Source of the DNA: Elmis aenea
Taxonomy: Eukaryota; Arthropoda; Insecta; Coleoptera; Elmidae
Length of the DNA: 64,000 nt
Assembly: GCA_947652605.1 (NCBI GenBank)
Contig: OX393578.1
Span: forward strand, 60,271,415 to 60,335,414
Direction of reading: 5' to 3'
Shown here: positions 1 through 13,289 of the stretch, piece after piece
Numbering within the stretch: the stretch's first letter is position 1
How the letters are laid out: the number at the start of each line of letters is the position of its first letter
Notes under the pieces: generated by a model
The model's database searches: none
Told to the model about the DNA's origin: nothing
The model's input: only the letters and a program-made list of their open reading frames with translations
Position numbers and translations under genes: made by a program

Positions 1-1733
1 GGTAAAAGGGGGTCGAAACTAGCAAGTTTGGAACCGCTGCAGGATTGTTTTGCGATACTGAAAGATAATTTTCCCATTTGCAATACTGTCTTATCGATTT
101 GGCTTCTATATAAAGAACGGGAACATTAGATAACTCCGACTAAATATAGCTTACAACCCTTAAATAACGCAAGACTTTCACGAACTCGTCTGGATGATAA
201 ATAACATCAAAGGATGCTATGCATTCTTGCAGGAAGTGAACGACAGCCACACCGTTATTTTTAGCCAAGACAAAAAGCATGTTGTAGCTTGAATTAATAA
301 CATTTCCGTCAGTGTAAGCTAAATAGATTGTAACTGATGCGTTTAATCTTGAAATGAATGGGCTGTCAGCAACTGTACATTAAATTCCACTGTCTGCAGT
401 TAATTTCGAAACGAATTTTGTTAATCTTTCACAAAAAAAAAGGGAACAAACGCAACAGTTTTGTAAGCGGAACGATTTTTTTCTGGAGATAACTTCCACA
501 GAAGGGTGGAACAAGAAAAAGACGCCACGAGGTCTGAACACGTATGCTACCCAGTATTTACGCATGTTATTTATTGATTAAGCAGTGGTGCGTTAATAAA
601 CACAAGTTGAAAGCCCTAACACGCCCAAACATAGAATTTAACCACGCGATACATTTTTTCCACGTATCTCAAGACCCCATCAAGTGCTCATAGCGATAAT
701 TCCTAATTTACAAAACAGACACGGTTAAGAATCTAATGAAAATCTACACATTTGAATATTTGAAGAACACTTAACGAGTAACTGGTGTTCTAAGTTTACT
801 GGTCGGTTCAATGCACCAAAGTTTATAACAGAAAAACCGTTAGAACTCCACGTATTTACTTTCAAATCTGCCATCCCGACATGACTTATTGCAATTACAT
901 GGCCTGGAATTTTTTAGGGAGTCGAATCTGATATCCTCGCTACAAAACCACGCCAAACTGTCATTTCTAAAGGCCAAGCTAAGCATAAATCTCGACAAAC
1001 TACCACACAAATCTTCCGGGAATGTATCTATAAAAATTTAAATTTGAATTCAACTGTTCGCGTGTGCAACTGAAACAACCGAACGTCGTATCGATTAAAT
1101 CGGGCTAAAACGCTTCAAATTCATCGCAAATAATCGCGTCAAATTTTTTATTCGATTTTAATAAACCGCAGGTACAATTAACTTCAAATTCGGCCTGTAA
1201 TGAGTGGCAACGCTTCCTCCAGACCGCCTTTTTAACGGTTTTCCGTTAAACAGCCGGCTTTTCGTATCATACTAACCATACAACAAACATCTGCTGCCCG
1301 TAACGGTCGCTTTGAATTCAAATTCCATGCAAGCGACAAATTAAAATACTTTTAACACACCACCCTTATTAAATTATCAGCAATCATACACCAAATGATG
1401 AAAAATTTGCGATTTTAACAATGTAAAACAGCAGAAAGTGCGAGATAATTTATAATTCAAACATGATTCATGCTCATACATTTTTGCAATGGTTAGTATT
1501 TCACGATTTTAATGCAATTTTACCGAAAAATAATAAAAATATCGACAAAAAACCATAGTATGGGGTTGGGCGTGTTATTTCGTAACAAACGACGCTCAGC
1601 AACATTAAATTTGAATTCAATTGTTTCACATTTACATGGACCAACAAGATGGCTGTGTCGGCTCAAACAGAAAACCAACGCCGACTCAGATATTACGAAA
1701 AAAACGCATTTAAAACAGTAAAATTGTTCATAC
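1..1733 (-). other. intron 1 (5' part) of the left beta-tubulin gene
   Basis: This is the sequence downstream of the splice donor at 1733, reading leftward. No acceptor leading into tubulin exon 2 coding sequence (F-W-E-I-I-S) is found, so the intron continues beyond the window and is longer than 1.7 kb. It is AT-rich. I recognise no repeat or other gene in it. Confidence 0.7.
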
Positions 1734-1790
1734 CTTAGCTCCAATCTGGTTACCGCACTGACCAGCTTGAATGTGTACAATTTCCCTCAT
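1734..1790 (-). CDS. beta-tubulin first coding exon (gene continues off the left edge)
   Basis: The minus strand encodes [19 protein letters not shown], the universal beta-tubulin N-terminus. It starts with the MREI motif, which is known to mediate co-translational autoregulation of tubulin mRNA. The exon is 57 nt and ends in AAG followed by a GTATGA donor (GT at 1733-1732), in phase 0 after codon 19, the usual animal beta-tubulin intron position. Transcription runs leftward, so this exon lies downstream of the complete beta-tubulin at 5804-8801 and cannot be an alternative first exon for it. It must belong to a second tubulin gene whose remaining exon(s) lie left of position 1. It differs from the first exon of the neighbour at five third-codon positions, all synonymous. 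A solo exon remnant is possible but less likely, because the splice donor and a promoter-like TATA element are both kept. Confidence 0.92.
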
Positions 1791-1885
1791 TTTGATTTAT
1801 ATAATATAAATTATTACTGCTAACGTGTAATCACCAACACTCACGTTCTACCAGTCGTAATGAAATGGCGCTGACCTAGCATCGA

Positions 1886-1891
1886 GATATA
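1886..1891 (-). promoter_or_regulatory. TATA-like element of the left beta-tubulin gene
   Basis: The minus strand reads GGGGAACTATATCTCG. The TATATC starts 96 nt upstream of the ATG at 1790, exactly the spacing of the TATAAA upstream of the neighbouring tubulin, and both boxes follow a G-rich GGARGGGGARC-like stretch. Its promoter role is inferred from position and from the match between the two paralogues. Confidence 0.55.
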
Positions 1892-3270
1892 GTTCCCCTT
1901 CCAACGCGTCGTTTTAACATCTCGCTCCAACTGTTACGCTGCGCACACGTAAGATTCTCGTAGATGGCGCAAAACATTGTTAAATTTTGAATATTATGTA
2001 ACGACACCCATTTGAATGTATAATAAAACAACTAAGACATATTTCGCCTCGTTTTGAAGTCTAATAAGGCGCTTTTTAAATTCAACGATATTCATTTGTT
2101 TTGCTTATGATGCTAACTGTACTAGGCACAACCTACTCGATCTACTACGTTTTGCGGTTAAAAAATGAACATATATGGCACAATTTCTGTTATTTATTTG
2201 GAATCTACTCACTTGATAGTATTTTGAAGTAAATTTTTCAAATGCTTGCCCAAAAACTGTGCTTTTCTAATCGTTTTATTAATATATAAGCCAAAAGGCA
2301 TGCTGCTAGACGTTTTTGGAGCACATGCAGAAAATCGTGGAGCAATCCTGTCTCGAATCGTACTACAATTTTTACATTGTTGATTGATTTATAATACTTC
2401 ACAAAAATGCTGTGCTAATCTATTTTATGAGCCACCCTGTATACAACACAGTCTCTGAACCAATAAATTGATGCCAGTTGTACAAAATATTATCTACAAG
2501 ATTATTTTAGTGGATAGCAAACAAAATTCAAAAGCTTCTTCAATATAACTTCTTTAACTATTGTTTATTAACAAGAAATTTGCTATTTAAATAAGTTTAA
2601 CACAGTTTTTATTGAAAAATTCATGTTTACGGTGTTAAATTGGCAAATACTTTTTGAAATCATGAGCTTTGAGCTTCATATGGTTCTGAAATTGGTCCAA
2701 AAATAAAATTTTTGCAATTGTAATATGCTCTACTTGCTATGTCATTGGCAATAACAAAATAAATTATTAAACAATTATAACCAAGGTATGTTCCTACGCG
2801 AATACCAATCCCCTGTCAATAAAACAACTAAATAATTACTTTGAAAAGATAAAAACTCATTGGAAACTGTATGAAATAATGACTTCAATAGTTTTACAAT
2901 TATTAAATTCATTTGTTTATACACAAACCAAATGACATCAGGCCTTAAAACTAATGGAGATGGTACGTTATGGTACAAATGTATCAACTAAAAATCTATA
3001 TTGATCATAAAATGTATAATTCCTATAGCTTCCCGAAATACCTACATTTAGCATGCGGAAAAGATAAAAGGAACTTACAGCAAAGTTAATATTAATAAGT
3101 TTTATTTATGTCAAACACTATAGCGAGCTTAGCTCTTTCGAAATATTAATCTTATCTTAATCTGGTATATTATTCCAACAAAACACGCTACATTTTTGTA
3201 ATGTTTAATGTTATACACTAGGTGTAAACTGTATTACTTTTTTGTTCAGTTATTTTGGAGTTTAATCACA
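1892..3270. other. intergenic, upstream of the left tubulin gene
   Basis: No gene is recognised. A CACCCTGTA motif at 2433-2441 looks like the right tip of one of the CAGGGTG palindromic elements found elsewhere in the window, but no matching left end was found nearby. Confidence 0.5.
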
Positions 3271-3278
3271 CATAAGTT

Positions 3279-4645
3279 CAGGGCCGGCCTTAAGCACATT
3301 CCACCGATTACCTCGCCTAGGGTCCCGCGCTCAAAAAATGAAAAATAAAAATACAATGCTTATTAATAGCGTAGAAATAAAAGCAATTCTCTATCATATC
3401 ACTTAAAAAAGTTATTGTTCAATAGTGAAATACTATACAATAAATAAACTATACCATAGTAATATAATAGATTATTTATCAAATATTATCATCAAATCAA
3501 TTAACAAAAGCTTTCGTGAAATAAATCCAGTTGAAACGTTTACGGAAACGCAATAAGTGAAGCAGAATCTTTGGCTCCTCAAATGAAAGATTGCAAATTC
3601 TTGTTATCTTTAGTTTTCTGCATGATTTGCTTTTCCAAGTGAACTTAGTAAGCAAAGAATTACAAAGTGAAACCTCAGATCTGTCTTCGGGAATACTTAC
3701 TTTTGAAAAATTGTGCAAATTTCTAGAAGTGTACAAAGAAAAAGGTTTTAAAGATGTATTAATCGGTGCAAATGATCTTGCAAAATATTTAAACGTTGTT
3801 CCATAATTGCACTTGAAACGTTTATGGAAACTCAAAAGGCAATTTGCATACAAGTCCTCAGACGACCCTGTTGTTGATGCAAAGGAAGCATACAAAATAA
3901 ATTGTTTTAATCAAGTGTTAGATAAAACACTGCAGTCTCTTCAACCTCGATTTAAACAATCAAAAGAGACCATAGATGCATTTAGTTTTTTATGGACATT
4001 TCACAATCAGTCCAAAGAGACTACGTTAAAATGTGCTACTGATTTACGAATCGGTGGACTGAAAAGGATTCATGTTGGCGGAAGAAATAGAAGCTTTAAA
4101 AGTAACTATTCCACAAAGTTGTTGCAATCCTTTAAATATTTGGCTTGTAATAATCGTCCACCCTCGTTTCCAAATTTATTTATTGCACTAAGGATCTTCC
4201 TTACAATATCGTTAACAGTCTCTGCAGGCGAAAGAAGTTTTTCAAAATTAAAATTAATTAAAACGTATTTACGATCCACTATTTCTGAAGAACGTTTAAA
4301 TTCACTCGCAATTATGTCAATTTAAGTGAAGTCATAAGGCAGATGGACTTCGACAACCTATTAAAAAATTTTGCGTAAGCAAAATCCTGAAAGATTAATT
4401 TTAATTGAGTTTCTATTTCGTTTCTAAAAATATGAGTTCTTTTGCTTTCTTTCGTTCATAGTTAATTTGTCAAATTTTTTGTTTTGTTATGTTTGCTATA
4501 ATATTATTTTAGCTTATTTTTGTTCAAAATTTTATTTAAAAAAATAAATTATTTTTATGATAATGTATAAATAACTTTTTTGCGAAGAAGGGGGTTCCGC
4601 AGCTTGTCCTTGCGTCGGGCCCCGCGCTTACTAGGGCCGGCCCTG
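3279..4645 (+). mobile_element. decayed hAT transposon, ZMYM1-like family
   Basis: The left end begins CAGGGCCGGCC and the right end is GGCCGGCCCTG, giving an 11-bp terminal inverted repeat that encloses 1367 bp. The flanks are cataagtt (3271-3278) and catagttg (4646-4653), which match as an 8-bp target duplication if one base was lost. An 8-bp duplication is the hAT hallmark. Both ends also carry related GC-rich subterminal sequence (GGGYCCCGCGCT near each tip). The interior encodes the C-terminal part of a transposase on the plus strand. The N-terminal half, including any zinc finger and the first catalytic residues, is missing, so this is an internally deleted, non-autonomous copy. Confidence 0.88.
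3591..4325 (+). pseudogene. hAT transposase C-terminal remnant (ZMYM1-like)
   Basis: Two open segments in one frame (3591-3803 and 3807-4325) are separated by a TAA stop at 3804-3806. The second ends with a recognisable hAT C-terminal dimerisation region: LTISLTVSAGERSFSKLKL followed by LRSTISEERLNSLAIMSI. This matches the V-x-S/A-x-E-R-S-F-S-K-L-K motif typical of insect and fish ZMYM1-like transposases. The first segment (SETSDLSSGILTFEKLCKFL) resembles the helical insertion region that precedes it in that family. The catalytic RNase H-like core and the TTF-type zinc finger are absent. With the in-frame stop and the small size (about 240 codons against the several hundred of the intact family), this cannot be an active transposase. 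Confidence 0.85.
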
Positions 4646-4653
4646 CATAGTTG

Positions 4654-5580
4654 CAGTAAATGATTGTCGTTGGTTACAGGAAATTAAAATAATTTGTTAT
4701 TAAAATTTACCCAAAAAGTTTTATCAACTTATTTAAAACCAAAACCTTTTAGCAATTAATACAACTTAATTCAACTTGCATACAATCTATCTATTTTCCT
4801 TTATTGCATTACTATATAATCGCACTTGAATTCAGTAGCTATCGTAAATGTTTAAAAACGTTCAAAACACATTCTATGACATAATTTAAACCTTGTTTAT
4901 GCGGAACGCGTATTTCTAGAAATATTCAACACATAATTGTTTATTTCCCTCTCCTTTGATAATAGATAGTTGAATCCAGTTATATTACAATTATTCCAGT
5001 AGTAATTGTTTCCTCTTGGATCTGTTTAAAAAATTGATTTGCAATGAATCACGAACATATAATTAATAATTAGAATAGATGGCTCGACCTTGGTGGTTAT
5101 GAGATATAGTTACTATTTGCTGCTATAGCAATGTTATTGCTCTATAAGCACATGTACTAAAGTTGGGTGCACAAACAAACTATTATATTAAATAGATTTG
5201 CTTTTTCTGTGTACTAATATTAATGAGATTTTTAGCCCTGATGATGCTGACCAAACTATGCCAGCGAAACATGTAGCATGTTTTAATATAAAAATAATAA
5301 TAAACCTGTTAAAAACCAGCAAACCATCCTTTAATTTTAACCTTATATATCAAGAAACAGGAGAAACCAAAACACTCAATATTAATGAGTTTAGATTTAG
5401 CTAATCAGAGTTTAAAAATTGAATCAGAAATATTAATTTTCGCGTTGAATAGAGCGCCATTGCATTGGTAAACATTTCCAACTTCAATCATCTTCTCAAA
5501 GGCCATTTATATCAATAGAACACACTTATAAAGCTTAATTATTTTGGTATTTAATTGGATTTCCAGCAAAACTTGCAGGA
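4654..5580. other. intergenic between the hAT remnant and the beta-tubulin 3' end
   Basis: AT-rich. A 68-codon open frame at 5198-5404 has no recognisable motif and is not called a gene. Confidence 0.5.
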
Positions 5581-5642
5581 TCTGTAAGGGTTTATGTATA
5601 TAGAAATAAAAAACGAGAGAAAGCTGTAAAAAGTAATCACAT

Positions 5643-5648
5643 TTTAAT
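5643..5648 (-). promoter_or_regulatory. candidate poly(A) signal of beta-tubulin
   Basis: The minus strand reads ATTAAA about 156 nt downstream of the stop codon. It is the nearest plausible polyadenylation hexamer that I found. No AATAAA lies closer. Confidence 0.35.
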
Positions 5649-5803
5649 GACAAATATTAAGTCGTGTGATAAACACAAAAAGCAAGAACAAGTCAGTCTT
5701 AATAAGTTAATATTGCCAGATAAACACAACGGAATGTGAAGTTTCTTTAAAATCACGCAAAAAAAGCAATTTTATCAGAAAAACTGGGGTATGATACAAG
5801 AAT

Positions 5804-8837
<3,034 letters not shown>

Positions 8838-8896
8838 CTAGCACTACACGCGTAGCTTCTAATGTAAAATATGTTGGGCACGGTCTGCTGGTGGCA

Positions 8897-8902
8897 TTTA
8901 TA
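8897..8902 (-). promoter_or_regulatory. betaTub: TATA box of beta-tubulin
   Basis: The minus strand reads GGGGAGCGTATAAATGCC. The TATAAA starts 96 nt upstream of the ATG at 8801, which implies a transcription start about 30 nt further on (near 8870) and a short 5' UTR of roughly 70 nt. The left paralogue has a TATA-like element at exactly the same distance. Confidence 0.7.
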
Positions 8903-11330
8903 CGCTCCCCTCCACGTCTCGGCTACAATCTTCTTCAGCAGCAACCCTTTCTAAAGCAAGTTGCTAATAAGATTTACTTTACGTCTACATAAGCATGGCC
9001 GTATTTGTGGCGAATCTTGTGGGCTGTATGCTGGGCGTAAAAAATAACAATGACTAGTTTTTTTTTGTGCTGCCTCTTGGCAAAACCAAGGTTGATGTAA
9101 AGCTCAGGTTGATATACAATTTGCAATATAGTGAAGAGGATATTAAAAAAATTATGGCAAAAATAAAACAGAGAAGTTATAAATCACTAGTAAACAATTT
9201 TCAAAATACTGTTTTAAAAATTAGTGATTTTTCTTCAAAAACCATCAACAAATGATCAAAATATCCGTGTTTGAATATTTTTGATTTTCTATTTTCATGG
9301 ATACTTTACACAAAAACGATAAAAGTGGTTGACAGTTATTAATATTGGCATTTGTTGGCATTAGCAACACTAATAATGTTACAATTTCTCTTAACTTTAT
9401 CAAAAATTCTTAATAACTCGAAAATTATTGCAGATAGGTATAGGAAACGCTAATACAGATTGATGTAGAATTTAATTTTGCATTAGCAAAAAAAAAATGG
9501 GCATTGTCTTTGAAAAACACGAGTTTTACTGGTTTAAAGTTGTATTAAAAGAAAATTAAATTTTGGACACCCTGTAAGTAATGCATCGATTCCAAAAATT
9601 CCAGGATCAACTCCAAGGTTTCTTCCATGCATAGTCCCAATTTAAGCGTTTTCTCTTCAAAAATGGCGGCGATAGATAATATTAAGCATCACGTTGAAAA
9701 TCGACAGATTTTCAAAAAAATCTAGAAAACGACTGCACTTAGGAAAAGGGAATGCTATTAAAAGTCCCTCTAAAATAACGTGCCAAATCCAAAAATGCAA
9801 TAAAAAATATTTTCATTAAACAGATCATGTGCCATTGTGGTTATAACCAAAATTTCAGATCAATACCCTTTTTCATTCTTCATATATTTTTAATAACCGG
9901 TCCCAATCAATCATCCTGTATTTATCACGTCCTGGAACCAATTTTTTTTTTAAATAAAAATGGTTTGAGTAACCTAAAGAGTACAACTGTACAATTTTAC
10001 AATTAAATACGCCATGTAATACAAAAGTCTTCCCGTTTTAAGAAAAACCCACAAATTAATAATTCTTATCTTTAATTACAGTATTCCAGCAAATTTTAAC
10101 GTAATAAATAAACATAACTGTTTATTTTGTCGATTAGATAATAAGATAATTGTAAAACGAATTTGTGAAATGCACTGCAAAAACACACTGCAGCATTTCC
10201 AGTTAGTGACGCACTGAGCCCCGATGTGATTCAGCAGGCCATGATAGTTATCGATCAAAAACAAACTCCAAACTGGAACAGTTGTTCATATTCAGACAAA
10301 ATACTGTGCCATTTATGTAAATGTGTTTTAATTATTTACTGTCCCACATACGATTTAAAAAAAAAAATGTTTTGAATGTGCCAGTTAAGACGTTTATTTT
10401 TTAATAATTGTTGTCTCTTGATAAGAAAGATATTTCTTTACGGTAGAAAAACTGGCGTCTTCATGTACAAACTGTTATTATAGTTACTAAAAGTTAAAAA
10501 CTTTATTTGACTCGCATGTCGGTAATTATTGTCCAACGGTACATTTAATATGCGTAATTTTTTATTTTAAAATAATAAGACAAGATAAAACTCTTACAAA
10601 AGTATAGTAACTGTATAAAATAATTGATATCACAAATATTTGCACCTTAAAAACAATTTAATGAGATTTGGGATGCAAAGTACTGTTCGTTTTTTTTTTT
10701 TTAAACTAGCCAATTAGCAGAAAAAAAAGTATTCACGAATACTTGTATAGTAATTGTGTATTTTTATTCTACAAAAACAAAAAGTGGACTAGTCGAACAT
10801 TCATGAACTAAAATCACTTTTTCCAGCGACATCATCAAAAACTGCTTTAAACTTATAAAATTCGAGATTTTTAAAGTGCAAAGAAGATTATTTTAAGTGC
10901 AAATTGTATGTCTGTGTCACGCCAGGCGTATATCCTTCTAGAAGTATTATTTCTGCTGCCTTTTTTCATTGTTTGGAGCAACAAAACCCACTGACTTATT
11001 GGAGGTGACATATACGATGTCAAGTGTTTTAGAAAAATACGATTTAGTAGCAGGAACAATTCCGCCAACATATTTAGCCTAATGTAGCGCAGATCTTATT
11101 TCAATTCAATTGTTAAACGTATAATGTCAAAAGATTAGGCATAATTATTTTATTATTTGAGATTGATCACCAATCAAGAGGTTTGATCTTAGATAACTTG
11201 AAATTTGTGACAATTTGGTACAAACAAAAACCTTTGAAGCATATACAGTACATTCAAATTTAGCAAACAAACTGCGAGTCGTATTATGCTTTTAACAGGA
11301 TGAGTTTAACTCCAAATTTTTAATCTTATA
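8903..11330. other. intergenic upstream of beta-tubulin
   Basis: No gene is recognised. At about 9563-9572 a CACCCTGTAA looks like the right tip of a decayed CAGGGTG-type element, but its left end is not identifiable. Short open frames at 9067-9255 and 10076-10264 carry no known motif. Confidence 0.5.
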
Positions 11331-11726
11331 CAGGGTGGTTTGTAAAAAATGCGAAAAAAAAGGGAGGTGATACCTTATTAAAAATTAAGGGGGGTCTTCC
11401 CTATAAATTTTTTTCTATAGACGTCTCTTTTCGGAGTTACATCTCCCCAAAGGGGAGCGGTAAAATTAAGTTTTTATTTTATATCTCAAATTTGAATAAA
11501 TATATAAAAAGGATATTTAGTAGATGTTTTATACTTATTAAAAGGTTTCCCATAGTAATATAATTTTCCTGCAATAATACAAATTTGTGGAATAAAATAA
11601 GAACCCAATTTTACCGCTCCCCTTTAGGGGGGTGTAACTCCGAAAGCAGACGTCTAAGGAAAGAAATTTATATAAAAGACCCTGCTTAACTTCCAAATGT
11701 TTTCGCATTTTTTACGAAACACCCTG
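11331..11726. mobile_element. palindromic CAGGGTG MITE, copy 1
   Basis: The left tip CAGGGTGGTTTGTAAAAAAT pairs with the right tip ending ACGAAACACCCTG. The arms pair over more than 100 bp: the same GACGTCT block and the same GGGGAGCGGTAAAATT block occur in opposite orientation around 11426-11470 and 11610-11660. The left flank ends in TA, suggesting a TA target as in Tc1/mariner-type elements; the right flank is TG, probably mutated. There is no coding capacity. A second copy of the same design lies at 50746-51186. Confidence 0.8.
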
Positions 11727-13140
11727 TGTATCCCTGAAAACTCTTGATTTTTTGGTACCAATAAAAAATTTTTGCTGCTTTAAAAATTCTGATAATCATG
11801 AATAGTAGAGCAAAGGAAAATGTAAGTCTTATACGAATTTCGCTTTAGAGAGGATAATTTCCACTCCAATTCTTAGATGTTGTGGGAAACTTGTGATTAT
11901 TTGATAACAAGGAAAAATACTTCTAGGTTTTCAGAAATTTGATTATAATGAATACAGACAATGATCACACTAAGCGAAAAAAATTATGTGTCTTAAACGT
12001 TTTTAGCTTAGGAATACGATAGAATAAATTCAAAATGTTGGCTATAAACTTCTAATAACTTTAGCCCAATATTAAACGAATTTAACAAAATAACATTAAA
12101 AACGCCTTCCTCTAGCTGGAGTACAAAAAGTATCTATTAACCTGCATTAATGTAAAGAAACACTTGAAATTACAAATCAACAATATTAAATCAATTTTAT
12201 CTACCATAACAATAAATCAATGTTTAAAAATTATTCATATATTTCAAGAACAGTAATACGTAAAATACACATTTTATTATTGTTATGGAGATTGAGTCAC
12301 AACGACAAAGCCTTCTAAAAAATTATAACCAAGCTGCAAGGACATCCGACGTCTAAAACTCATTGTTTACAACCAAATTCGATTTGCACCACGTACTAAT
12401 TATAAAATTTTCAAATCGCCTACTATGATTACTAAGCGCTGTTCCTGTTTTAGCCTCCAACACCTGCATAAATAACTTTGGTAAACACAATTGTACACAA
12501 CGTGCACCTAAACCATACACACGATAATTCCAGTTTTAATACAACTATCTAACGGTATCAGAATAATTTAGCCCGATTTGTTTTGGTGAAACGAGAATAA
12601 AATTACTATCTAATTGGTGCATATGCTTGAAGTCATCATACGGATTAACACTGCAAATTAACGTTGATTGAACTCATAACATTATAAAAACATATTTGTG
12701 TATTCATTCACACTTTGAATTAAATTAAAGTCATGACTAATTGTACACATTTGCATTTTTAACATTTTACTTCAGAGATCTTCGCTTCGTGTTTTCAGCT
12801 CATAGTAAGAGTCCATTCAACATCACTAAATGTAATTTGCATGAAAAAAATAGCTTACACTGAAATTTGATTGCTAAAAAACTGCAAAAGCACCAAAGAA
12901 ATAAATTTTCATCAATTATTATCACAGTTTTTTTGTTGTTTAAATGTGAATTTCGATCAAAATTGAGATCTTGATTATCTATGAAGGCTTACAGTAATGT
13001 TTCAACATTTTTTTTCACTAATACATAGCTCTACAGTAGCTTAGATTAAAAGGTAGTGAGGGTCAAACAAAATCTGTTCTCAAAAGTACTGCAAAAAGGG
13101 GAATGTTGATCAAACATTTATTTATTGATAACTAAATGAG
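11727..13140. other. gene-free AT-rich sequence
   Basis: No coding region, RNA gene or repeat family is recognised on either strand. Confidence 0.45.
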
Positions 13141-13149
13141 CTGCAATGT

Positions 13150-13285
13150 TAGAGAATAGGTATCACATAAGAAGAGTTGTAAGAAGCATATTACGCACGA
13201 GTGGAAAAATTGCGCACGGAGGGCATAATTGCTTTTCAACTCGTGTTATGTGGCTTACTTTTTCTACGAACACATAATGCCTACG
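13150..13285. repeat. short hairpin repeat (ACATAAC...GAGTTGTAA family), copy 1
   Basis: A roughly 110-bp unit with imperfect inverted ends: CACATAAGAAGAGTTGTAAG on the left and CAACTCGTGTTATGTGG on the right. Between them lie GCGCAC and CGCACG motifs, and TTTTTCTACGAACACATAAT follows. Related copies are at 21995-22090 and 45830-45947. There is no coding content. It is interpreted as a small non-autonomous repeat of unknown family. Confidence 0.65.
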
Positions 13286-13289
13286 ATTT

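Noticed and set aside
1734..1790. Alternative first exon for the tubulin gene at 5804-8801
   Set aside because: It lies 3' of that gene's last exon on the same strand, so it can only begin a separate downstream gene.
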